A program made the translations under genes and the position numbers. Below are positions 1-9,019 of a stretch of 26,584 nt of DNA, piece after piece (the stretch's first letter is position 1; every line of letters starts with the position of its first letter). The stretch lies in NCBI GenBank assembly GCA_036897485.1, contig JAYMTF010001074.1, positions 1 to 26,584 of the forward strand, in the 5' to 3' direction. Source of the stretch: Pelargonium nanum (taxonomy: Eukaryota > Streptophyta > Magnoliopsida > Geraniales > Geraniaceae). Below the pieces are notes generated by a model that ran no database searches, had not been told where the DNA came from, and saw only the letters and a list, made by a program, of their open reading frames with translations.

Positions 1-3
1 AGT

Positions 4-6
<3 letters not shown>

Positions 7-41
<35 letters not shown>
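7..41. repeat. (TC)n microsatellite in AHK3 leader
   Basis: About 17 uninterrupted TC dinucleotides end 14 bases before the AHK3 start codon, so the tract probably lies in the 5' UTR. Pyrimidine-rich leaders of this kind are common in plants, and GA/CT tracts are known binding sites for BPC (BARLEY B RECOMBINANT/BASIC PENTACYSTEINE) factors. The window begins inside the leader, so the promoter of this gene is not visible. Confidence 0.95.
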
Positions 42-44
<3 letters not shown>

Positions 45-55
45 TACTGTTTTGG

Positions 56-3000
56 ATGAGTTTGGCTCATGTATTTGGGTTTGGTTTAAAGTTGGGGCAG
101 TTACTTTGGATGCTAAGTTGGTGGATTGTGTGTGTGTTTTCCATGAATTGGCTCATTATGGACACCAAGGTGATGCTGAAATGGGGGGAGAAAATTTCTG
201 GTAGTGGTTGTAAAATCCACCATCACTACTATCAGCTAATTGGGTCCAAGAAAATCCCAAAATCTTGGTGGAGGAAGCTCTTGATTTGGTGGGTTGTTTC
301 TTCGGTCATAGCTTCTTTTGCCATATTTTGGTACATGAGCTCACAAGCTTGTGAGAAGAGGAAAGAGACTCTTGCAAGTATGTGTGATGAGAGAGCTAGA
401 ATGTTGCAGGATCAGTTTAATGTGAGCATGAACCATATTCAAGCTATGTCTATTTTGATCTCAACCTTCCACCATGGGAAAAACCCATCTGCTATTGATC
501 AGGTAACTAGCTTGATTCTCTTTCTAATCTCATTGATGTAGGATTACTAGTCAACTACCAATTGATTGTTTACTTCTTGGTTGCCTTAATTTTTGATAGG
601 AAAAAAACTATTAAAATGGAATCAGTAATTGGTCCTTGAACTAGTTTTGTGTCAAAATGATCCCCAACTATTGAAAACCAACCGAAATGGTCCCCATTTT
701 GGTTAGCTTTCAATAGTTGGGGACTATTTTGGCATAAAATTAGTTCGGTGACCAAAATGGTGAGTTTGTCATTGTTAAGATACCATTTTGGTAGTTTTTG
801 TTTTGTTTTGATTTGAGTATCGAATTAGGAGGCCAAATTTACTATATGAATTGAGTTTTTTGTCGGAGGGCGAGCCTTGACATAATGGTAAAATTGTTGC
901 CTCCTAACATTGAAGATTGCGTATATAAATGGCCCTCTCAAGCCCACAATGGTGAGAGTCTTGTGCACTGAATTGCTATATTGTTGGTTGAAGTGTTGAA
1001 CGAAGCCAAATTCGTACGCCTAATGATTGAGTTTTCATATGTTCACACTGTATTTGGCTGTAGCTTATCATAATAGTGCTTAGTTGCTTTAGCTTAAGCA
1101 TAGTATCTCATGGTATTTCAGTTTCCGATTATGAAATTTATCTTTGGTTTGTAGTTTAATTGAGACCTAGATTGATGTTCTTTGCAATCCTTGAACAAAC
1201 TTGCTTTCTGAACAGAGAACATTTGCGAGGTACACAGACAGAACTGCATTTGAGAGGCCTCTCACAAGTGGAGTGGCGTATGCTGTAAGGGTGCTGCACT
1301 CGGAGAGAGAACGATTCGAGAAGCAACAAGGCTGGACAATCAAGAGGATGGATACCTTGGAACAAAATCCCGTTCACGAGGATGATTATGCACCGGATGT
1401 TTTTGAGCCTTCCCCGATTCAGGAAGAATATGCCCCTGTTATCTTTGCACAGGATACCATCTCACATGTAGTTTCTCTCGATTTGATGTCGGGGAAGGTG
1501 AGCTCCTATTCTATCTTGCATATTATTCTTGTCATTTGTTAATTTCTTGCTTCAATTGATAGAGTAACAAAAACATATATCCTTTTTCTTGATGAGAATA
1601 TGGAAGTCCGTATTTCCTAATGAGTTTAAGGTAGTGTTTGGATTGAAATTTTTGGTAATGGGAAAGAGAAGCCATTTTCACGACTAAAAAGTCCTAACCC
1701 AAAACATGTACTTCTGATTTGAAGAGTCCTTGTATATATAGTGAATCATAAAGTTCAATCTTAGAAAGCATGTTATTCTATCATGAAGTTTTGAGAATTT
1801 GTATTTTCCACAGGAGGACAGAGAGAACGTGTTACGTGCAAGAATTATAGGGAAGGGGGTTCTCACAGCCCCTTTCAGGCTACTTAAAACAAACCGTCTT
1901 GGCGTTATATTGACATTTGCTGTTTACAAAGTGGATCTCCCTTCAAATGCGACCCCAAATGAGAGGATCCATGCAACTGACGGGTACGTTGTTACTCGAT
2001 AGCATCAATAGCTAGTATTTGACATGAAAGGACATGTATTTGTTTTGAGAGAGAGAGAAATTGAAATGCTGTATTGCTGTGTAGAGCAACATGAATAGGC
2101 CCATAGTTGTAGTATGTATCTTGGTAAACAAACTTAGAAAAATGACGAGGCTTTTTCTGATACGTTTGATTACTTTTGTGCAGTTATCTTGGTGGAGTAT
2201 TTGATATTGAGTCGCTCGTGGAGAAGCTACTTCAACAGCTTGCCAGCAAACAAACTATACTGGTGAATGTTTATGACACCACTAATCAATCTCAGCCAAT
2301 CAGCATGTATGGCTCAAATGTATCCGACGATGGGTTGGAGCATCTTAGCAGCCTTAACTTTGGCGATCCATTCAGAAAGCATGAGATGCGCTGCAGGTGA
2401 TAAAATAACTCAATCTATTATACTACGTCCGAAAATGAGTGTCCATTTTACATTTTTGTTTTTGTTTGTGTGCATAAATTTGAGGATAATTTAGATAGTG
2501 CTGAACTTTCCCTCATGTGCCATGTGTTTTTGTTGTAACTTGTAACATAGTTGTTGATCAGAAAACTTATAACAAAGTCAAGTGGTTCTTATTAACTTAA
2601 ATCACGGATAATATTGGTTATTCATGAATAAGTAATTTACCAAAAAGGAAAGAGGTTTCTTATTTGGGGAGGTCAGTTATAGAGAAATAGGACATTCATA
2701 TTGGGACGGAGGGAGCAACTTTTTAAATTTAAGTTAGCGGGCAATTCGGATCCAAACCCATGGTTACTCGATATCCAACCCACGTTTTTTGGGGTTCAGG
2801 TTGCTTGAAAGAGACCTTACGTAAAAACCCGTACCTCTTGCAGGTCGGGTTAGGTCTTTTCAACCTGAACCCAAAAAAAAAATCTTACCTGAACTCCGAA
2901 TTGTCAGCTCTCGATATAAGCCTCTTTGATTGTGGTTGACTACTAATCACAATGCCATATCAGAAAATACTGAAAATTCAGTATTTTGATGGTTCTACTT

Positions 3001-6000
3001 CACTGTGACTTGTGTTCAATGAACCTGATAATCCTGTATCCTGGAGGGACCAATCTTGTTCTTTAAAGTTTTCGAAGGAAGTGCACAAACCAAGGTTATT
3101 TTCTTACACAGGTTCAAACAAAAGCCTCCTTGGCCTTGGCTAGCGATTACAACTTCAATTGGCATTCTTGTGATCGCATTGCTGGTTGGGTACATATTCC
3201 ATGCAACCGTGAATCGAATTGCCAAAGTTGAAGATGATTACAATAAGATGACAGAGCTCAAAAAACAGGCTGAAGCTGCGGATATTGCAAAGTCACAGGT
3301 AGTTAATAGGTTTAGTTTCTCGGTTCAGTTTTGTTTAAAAACCTTTCACCATTCATTTATGTAGTCTCGACTAAGTTTCAATCTTTTGCAGTTTCTTGCA
3401 ACTGTGTCACATGAGATCAGAACTCCAATGAACGGTGTTTTAGGTGGGTCCATATACTTATCCATCTTTGTTTTTTAGCGGTAAATCGCACAAAACTACA
3501 CTGAATTTTACACGTGTTGCGCACAATTGCATTGAACTTTTAAAGTGAAACATTTAACTACAATTGCTTTCAATAAGTTGCACCATTAATAACAATATTA
3601 TTTTTTTATTGAAAAGACAAAATTGCCCCTATTATTACACAAAACTACATTAACCTTTGCACAAAACAAATGCATTGAACTTTAAAGCGGAACAACTAAC
3701 TACACATAATAAAAAAAAAACTCATTTTACATGGGGGCATTTTTTGTCATTTTAAAAAAGACAACATTAATAATGCACCATTGAGACCAAGGACCAAGTG
3801 AAGTCAACCACTTGCCCTACAAAGTGTTCGTAGTACATTTAGTTAGTTGTTCCATTTCAGAAATTCAATGTAGTTGCACGGAACACGTGCAAAGTGTAAT
3901 GTAGTTTTGTGCAATTTACATATTTTTTTATACTTTATCTACTTATATTTATTATAAACAAGTAAAAACATAATAATTGATAGTAACGTTAAGTTAAATT
4001 TCAGGAATGTTGCATATGCTTATGGGAACGGATTTAGATGTAACACAACAAGATTATGTTTCAACTGCAAAGGCGAGTGGAAAAGCTCTAGTTTCGCTTA
4101 TTAACGAGGTTTTAGACCAGGCAAAGATTGAATCGGGTAAGCTTGAGCTCGAAGCTGTGAGATTTGACCCGCGGACAATTTTGGATGATGTGCTATCACT
4201 CTTTTCGGGGAAGTCTCAAGAAAAAGGAGTTGAGGTAATAAAATTCCGATCTTTATGCCGTGGGTGTCATTTGTATCCTCCCGTATCACCTTTTCTTATA
4301 TTTGAACATTTTACGTGAAAGAGCAGTTGGCAGTCTACATCTCCGATCAAGTTCCTCAAACGCTAATAGGTGACCCAGGAAGATTTCGGCAGATCATCAC
4401 GAATCTCATGGGTAATTCTATTAAAGTAAGTTACAGATATCTTTAATAAATAACAGTAGCATCATTTTAGAACGTGTAGAATGTTTCTGCACCTCCTGAA
4501 CTGTCATATTTTTTACATCTTGGACTGAACGAGATTCTAGTTTTACACCTCAATTAAAATTCCGACACCAAAAACTTCAGAAAAGTTCAGATTCTGACAA
4601 CAAAATTTGGATATTTATTCCTTTTCCCCTCCTAATTTTTTTTTGATAAGCGACGGGACAGCAGGCCTACAAAGGCTAGTGTTTTTCACCCCCAAGTGGG
4701 GGGTCACCCGAGTTAGTTGTTAGTTTTCCCCTTAAACCCATAAATCCCACCCTTATACCGTCGGCAAGGAGGCTCGAACCTGAGACCTCAAAGGAAATCC
4801 AAAGCGCATCAACCGCTTGGCCCAACATGCCTTGGTTCCTAATTTCTCTAATTTTGTTATCCTTTTGATTTAGCTAGCTCTAACCCTCAATTTATTCATC
4901 ACTGTCTTCTTTTCAATCTTTTGCTCTAGCTGTCTAGCATGATCAACTTGCCTCAAATTATAGCATACAAAAGAAAGAAAAAAAAAAAGAGTATTTAGAA
5001 AAAAATCCAAATTTCGGTGACAAAATTTGATTTTTTTAAAAAAAAATTATTTAGTGCTGGTATCTTCGTAAGAGTGTAAACCTACAATTTCACTCAGTCC
5101 AAGGTTTAAAAGGTTAAAACACCAGAATAGAGACTAATTCTAAAAAAAATGATAGTATAAAAGTGCAAAAGTATTTTTACCATTTTAGAATTCTTAGCTA
5201 TGCTATGGAGATTTACACAGCTGACATGTTCTTTGGCAGTTCACAGAGAAAGGACATATATTTGTCACTGTCCATCTTGTCGAGGAGGTGAAGGACTCGA
5301 TACAAGTTGAGACAGAATCATCATCGAATAACACCTTAAGTGGCTTGCCTGTTGCAGACAGAAGCCGCAGCTGGGCAAGATTCGGGACATTCAGTCCCGA
5401 ATCCCCGTCTTATCCTATCTCATCATCCTCCGACCTTGTAACTTTAATCATATCTGTGGAGGACACAGGAGTCGGGATCCCTTTAGAAGCCCAACCTCGC
5501 ATTTTCACTCCTTTCATGCAAGTTGGGCCATCCATTTCCAGAACACATGGTGGCACGGGTATTGGGCTTAGCATAAGCAAGTGTTTGGTTGATCTCATGA
5601 ATGGAGAAATCGGGTTTGTGAGCAGACCGAATATCGGATCAACCTTCACATTCACTGCCGTCTTTAGCAATAGTAGTGAGCCAATAGACAATCACTGTAA
5701 CCCTCTTTACTCGGAGTTTCGTGGCATGACAGCTGTTGTTGTGGACCCCAGACCTGTCCGCGCCAATGTGTCCAGATATCATGTCCAGCGCCTCGGAATT
5801 CGTGTTGAAGTAGTTTCTGATTTGAACCAGTGTTTATCTTGCATAAGTAGCGGGAACAAGGTCATTAACATGCTTCTTATCGAACAGGAAGTTTGGGATA
5901 AGGATTCAGATTCCTCGGTTCTCTTTGTCAATAGGTTAAAAAGCATTTATTGGGCTGTCCCCACGAAATTGCTCGTTCTAGCTAATTCCATCAACACTTT

Positions 6001-7086
6001 CCAAACAAGTGCTGTGACTTCCAGCATTTACACCCCTGCTATTATCATGAAGCCCCTGAGGATAAGTATGCTCGCAGCGTCTCTGCAAAGAGCTCTTGGT
6101 GTTGGAGACAAGGGAGATTGCCGCAATGGGGACCTCTCGACTTCCTCTCTACGTGATCTTCTTCGTGGACGAAAAGTTCTGATCGTAGATGACAACCGTG
6201 TGAACCTTAGAGTAGCTGCTGGTGCTCTGAAAATGTACGGAGCTGAGGTGGTGTGTGTGGATAGTGGGATAAAGGCGATCACATTGCTTGAACCACCCCA
6301 TCGCTTTGATGCTTGCTTCATGGATATCCAGATGCCCGAAATGGACGGGTAAGCCTTTTATTTATTTTTTATTGCATTGTTTGTTATTTTATATTTATCT
6401 TACATTAAATCTTTAAGAAGTATGCTTAATATCCGCTGGCACAACGGTAATGATATTGCCTTGTGAACAACCTCTCAACAAATTAGAAGGGTAAGATTGT
6501 ATATATATTGGCCCTCCCATACCTCACAATGGTGGGACTTGGGAGCATCGTGCGCTTAGCCGCCCTTTTATTTACTTTCTATAACTATGTATTATCGAAT
6601 TGTTGTTGCTTTGCGACTTTGAGAGGTTGCATAGTCTTTGAATCCAAATCGAAGATAGTCTTTTTGGAGCGACATGGCCCCGAATTGTTGGAGTCTCGTG
6701 CACTAGACCGCCCTTTTAGAAGCGACCTGGGCTAGAAGAATATGAGGGTGCAACTTAATCTCTCCATTCGTTATTATTCTTATCACTAGTTATAGTAACT
6801 ATGTATGTCCCTTTTCCGTAGGTTTGAAGCTACTAGAAGAATACGGGACATGGAACAAAGAACCAATAACTCTATTCAACATGGAGAGGTTTTCGTCGAA
6901 ACTTATGAGAACGTGTCGAATTGGCATGTACCCATCTTGGCCATGACTGCAGATGTGATCCAGGCGACACAGGAGGCATGCCTGATGTGTGGAATGGATG
7001 GTTATGTTTCAAAACCATTTGAAGCTGAACAATTGTATCGCGAAGTTTCACGCTTTTTCCACTACTCTTCTAATGGAAATCTGTAG
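56..7086 (+). CDS. AHK3: Cytokinin receptor hybrid histidine kinase, AHK3 type
   Basis: This is a membrane cytokinin receptor that starts the His-Asp phosphorelay to AHP proteins and response regulators. Exons: 56-502, 1216-1497, 1814-1983, 2184-2396, 3112-3298, 3392-3443, 4005-4234, 4327-4425, 5240-6348, 6822-7086. All introns are GT-AG and phases join without a stop, giving 1017 residues against about 1036 in Arabidopsis. A hydrophobic N-terminus (about 6-35) and a membrane segment (about 74-94) precede the CHASE ligand domain. A second membrane segment (about 381-402) follows. The kinase has phospho-accepting His440 in [10 protein letters not shown], an N box at 546-560, a G1 box around Asp635 and a G2 box at 664-669. 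A degenerate receiver-like domain precedes the true receiver, which has Asp877/Asp878, phospho-accepting Asp922 and Lys994. The start at 56 gives [10 protein letters not shown], closely matching the remembered AHK3 start. AHK3 fits better than AHK2 or AHK4 throughout. Introns 1, 4, 6, 8 and 9 carry transposon insertions. Confidence 0.96.
630..754. mobile_element. Near-perfect fold-back MITE in AHK3 intron 1
   Basis: Two 61-base arms (630-690 and 694-754) are inverted copies separated by only 3 bases. I count 50 of 61 matching positions. A related, more diverged element lies at 12460-12712, which supports a dispersed MITE family rather than a unique hairpin. It lies inside intron 1 and will be transcribed with AHK3. 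Confidence 0.8.
868..980 (+). mobile_element. Relic resembling Au SINE, AHK3 intron 1
   Basis: The stretch gcgagccttg followed by taatggtaaaattgttgcc resembles the tRNA-derived head (A-box region) of the angiosperm Au SINE. Downstream, gattgcgtatataaatggcc and the motif cttgtgcac resemble its body and tail. The B-box segment appears deleted. Identification is from memory of the family, not a search. Confidence 0.55.
2421..2716. mobile_element. Stowaway-like MITE in AHK3 intron 4
   Basis: The right end, ttgggacggagggag, is the inverted form of a CTCCCTCCGTCCC terminal repeat. The left end (tacgtccgaaaatgagtgtc) is a diverged match continuing into the same sub-terminal motif (GAATGTCC/GAGTGTCC). 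The same ends occur at 7236-7639 and 18254-18475. Such ends with TA target sites are typical of Stowaway (Tc1/mariner-type) MITEs. Confidence 0.65.
2735..2913. mobile_element. Short hAT-like inverted-repeat element, AHK3 intron 4
   Basis: The left end tagcgggcaattcggatcc and the right end gaactccgaattgtcagctc form diverged inverted repeats of about 20 bases. The interior carries cggatccaaaccc and ctgaaccc-like stretches found in the other TAGAGCTGGCAA-type elements of this window. Flanks atttaagt and atataagc agree at 6 of 8 positions, a weak 8-base target duplication. Confidence 0.4.
3482..3918. mobile_element. Fold-back MITE in AHK3 intron 6
   Basis: The left arm starting taaatcgcacaaaactacac and the reverse complement of the right arm (taaattgcacaaaactacat) align over roughly 80 bases. 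Both contain cacgtgtt, cattgaa and a run ending aactaacta or aactac. A third partial copy of the arm lies inside (about 3637-3710) in direct orientation with the left arm, pointing to internal duplication. It fills most of intron 6 (3444-4004). Confidence 0.7.
4487..5180. mobile_element. MITE-like inverted-repeat element in AHK3 intron 8
   Basis: The motif cttggactgaacgagattc at about 4519 recurs inverted at about 5076-5104 (reverse complement cttggactgagtgaaattg), followed on both sides by a ttttaca or tttaca motif. A further pair (aaaatttggata versus aaatttggattt) lies inside. The outer limits are uncertain because the right side carries about 40 additional bases. A SINE at 4639-4836 is inserted within it. 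Confidence 0.5.
4639..4836 (-). mobile_element. tRNA-derived SINE nested in the intron 8 element
   Basis: On the - strand the element begins ggcatgttgggccaagcggt, with a tRNA-type A box, followed about 35 bases later by a B box within aggttcgagcctcc. It ends in an A-rich tail, seen as a T run at 4636-4643 on the + strand. It is flanked by the direct repeat tcctaattt (4630-4638 and 4837-4845), a 9-base target-site duplication. A boxes, B boxes, tail and duplication together are diagnostic of a SINE. The family was not identified. Confidence 0.85.
6433..6719 (+). mobile_element. Relics resembling Au SINE in AHK3 intron 9
   Basis: From 6434, cgctggcacaacggtaatg looks like a decayed Au-SINE head. 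Around 6488, gggtaagattgtatatata resembles the body, and gtgcgcttagccgccctttt resembles the 3' end at about 6549-6568. A second similar 3' end (cgtgcactagaccgcccttt) occurs at about 6697-6716, so two copies or a partial duplication may be present. Intron 9 spans 6349-6821. Confidence 0.55.
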
Positions 7087-7235
7087 AGACTTGGAGAGGA
7101 TTCTCATTGAAGACTCGCTGATGACACAAGCACAAAATCCGAATTCCTTGGAACACGGCACATAGTTCTTCTCAAGAGTAAGTTCTCTAACTACCTTAAC
7201 TTTTGCAGCTCGCTTTATAGGATCAAAACATAAAC

Positions 7236-7639
7236 TCACTCTATCTTGAAATGAGTGTCCATTTTTTCTATTTGTGTTAAAATTAAGGATAAGTTAGTTA
7301 GAAGGTCAAAAGGATAAGTTAGTTGAAGTTGCATTTTACAGCCCCCTTGGACATACAAGTCGGGCCGACAAAAAGAGGTTTTTTAAACATGCAGGTGCTT
7401 TTTTGCCCGACCTGTTCGGGCTCGAGCACAGGTGGGTTTTGTCCGATTCTGGCCTATGGACAACTGCCCGACAAATAGTTACCTGATAAAGTTTTTTTGC
7501 CCATCCCGTTGACCCATTTGCCAGCTCTAATGGTACAAATTCTAGGGGTTTGAACTAACTTTAGCGAGGATACTGTTGAGAATTCATTCATAACTAACCG
7601 AAGAATGAAATGGACATTCATTTTGAGATGAAGGGAGTA
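7236..7639. mobile_element. Stowaway-like MITE with a nested insertion
   Basis: The right end gatgaagggagta and the left end cactctatctt are diverged forms of the CTCCCTCCGTCCC terminal repeat. Both continue into a shared ATGA(A/G)TGTCCATTT motif, as in the 2421-2716 copy. The inner part contains cgggccgac and gcccgacctgttcggg stretches and a right end gacccatttgccagctcta at 7529, which matches the hAT-like family. A second element therefore probably inserted here; its left end was not found. Confidence 0.6.
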
Positions 7640-7704
7640 CTTCACTTCACGAAACTAATGCATTCATATCGAAAAAATGTAATGTCAAACTATTTGACAC
7701 GCAC

Positions 7705-7805
7705 TTGTTGCCTCGAGCGAGGAAAGCAACCTCTATGCAAAACTAGGGTTAAGGCTGCGTAGATAAATGACCCTACTTTGACTCCACCATGCTGGGAGTC
7801 TCGTT
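7705..7805 (+). mobile_element. Relic resembling Au SINE downstream of AHK3
   Basis: The stretch gcaacctctatgcaaaacta followed by gggttaaggctgcgtagata and aatgaccc closely resembles the middle of the Au SINE (…cctcttgcag…gggtaaggctgcgta…gaccc). The head is reduced to gttgcctcgagcgagg. This is the best-matching of the three Au-like relics. All three lie in the same orientation as AHK3. Confidence 0.65.
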
Positions 7806-8282
7806 ATCAATTATTCATTATACACTAAAATTTTGGAAATCGTGCTTGTTTTTACTAGCATGTTAATGTCTTGCTGTGTATGATATTCTTCAGGAAAAAT
7901 AATTGTTTGTGGTGAGTGTGTACAGACGTCGTGCTTATTTCCTGGGGCAATGCGTTTTCATCGATGGTACTATTGAGTATTGAGCCAAATAGCAATACAA
8001 GTCATTTATTCCTCGTAAAGTTCGTCTCATTTCTAAACCCGTCATCTGGCTTGTCAAGTTTTTGAGAGTAAACACTCTTCCAGCTGACTGAAACAAACCC
8101 GGAAGTGCTACTTGGTATCGCGAAGCAGAAACTCGATGACTTGTATGTATCATAAAAGCTCCAGAGTCGCATCCTTCATTCCAATGTAACGATAAAACTG
8201 TGAAATGTATGTATTACGTAGTCTGATTCGGTTGAGGGATAGGTAAGTAAGATTAGCATCTCGGCTTGTAGGTTAGAGCTTG

Positions 8283-8288
8283 AATAAA
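8283..8288 (+). terminator. Candidate polyadenylation signal AATAAA for AHK3
   Basis: An exact AATAAA hexamer lies in non-repetitive DNA after the putative 3'-UTR intron acceptor. Plant polyadenylation signals are loose, so one hexamer is weak evidence. Confidence 0.3.
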
Positions 8289-8299
8289 CGAGATTAACA

Positions 8300-8855
8300 T
8301 TGATTTGTATACTTAGTAGTAGTTTTTTTGTGTGGGTCACTCTGACCTGATGTTGTATGATGATTGTGTATTGGATCAGTGAAAACATATGTAAATTAGA
8401 ATATATAGAGCAACTGATGTTGCTTATTCTTGTCGTTGTTGTGTGATTGTCTCTTTCCTTGCCTTTTTTTGGGGTCAGCTACAGTGAATCAGATAAAGCA
8501 TTGCATTTGTGACGCTTCCAACACGCACAATTGTAAATGAATCCTAATGGGTCGTGTTTGTGTAAAATGTGTTGAGTTGTATTTGTGTCAATCGTATCGT
8601 ACAGTGTTGTGTTGTGCTGATACGTTCCGTTTAGTTATCGTGCTAAACGTGTTTGTTTATGTTTTGTGTTTATAATAGTCGTGTTCGTGCTAAGCCGTGC
8701 ATCACACGTAACCAAACTCGAACAAATCCGATTTAAGTCTATTTATCCATAAATATACCACGTAGGACTACATCTATTTGTACTATAAATAATAGTAAGA
8801 TTATGGATAAGTTTTTAGATCGAAATTAGTGGTGACAGTGTGGCTTCTGCTCTGC
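8300..8855. other. Intergenic DNA between AHK3 and NTF2
   Basis: No gene is seen. The part at about 8510-8720 is rich in gtgttgtgtt, cgtgtttgt and gtgttcgtgct motifs and resembles the GTGTTCGTG-rich element in the NTF2 intron (11405-11715). It is probably a decayed transposon, but no clean termini were found. Confidence 0.5.
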
Positions 8856-8935
8856 TGACGTCACTGTACTGTGTTTGATCAAAATATTAATTAATTTAAA
8901 TAAATAAATAAACAAAACATTGTCTTCTCTCTCTA
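8856..8935 (+). promoter_or_regulatory. NTF2 core promoter with TGACGTCA palindrome
   Basis: A perfect 8-base TGACGTCA palindrome (8856-8863) is the classic bZIP (TGA/CREB-type) site. It is followed by an AT-rich TATA-like stretch, tttaaataaataaataaa, around 8896-8912. The CT-rich sequence at about 8925-8937 is a plausible transcription start. This would give a leader of about 90 bases with no ATG before the NTF2 start at 9020. Confidence 0.5.
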
Positions 8936-9019
8936 TATCGCGTCGATTCTAAGCGAATCAGAAGAGCACAGAGCAAAAGCGAGCAGAGGAAGAAAACGGG
9001 TCCGGGTTCGGGTCGAGAA

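Larger units (their letters stand above)
7087..8300 (+). other. AHK3 3' region with a possible 3'-UTR intron
   Basis: After the stop codon there are about 91 bases before a consensus-like donor, GTAAGT at 7178. A plausible acceptor, attcttcag, ends at 7893. The transposons at 7236-7639 and 7705-7805 would then lie inside an intron of 7178-7893. The DNA after 7893 looks single-copy and ends with an AATAAA at 8283-8288. This model is inferred from sequence signals only; the mRNA could instead end before 7230. Confidence 0.35.

Noticed and set aside
2..55. N-terminal extension of AHK3 upstream of the ATG at 56
   Set aside because: The frame is open through the CT repeat, but it would encode a Leu-Ser repeat and no upstream ATG is in view; the 56 start matches the known AHK3 N-terminus.
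570..755. Open reading frame on the - strand in AHK3 intron 1
   Set aside because: It lies across the fold-back MITE and its translation simply reflects the inverted repeat; no protein family resembles it.
4639..4836. tRNA gene on the - strand
   Set aside because: A and B boxes are present, but the acceptor and anticodon stems cannot be drawn and the tail plus target duplication show a SINE.
5410..5691. 93-codon - strand open frame opposite AHK3 exon 9
   Set aside because: It is antisense to the kinase ATP-binding region, whose + strand frame is unambiguously coding.
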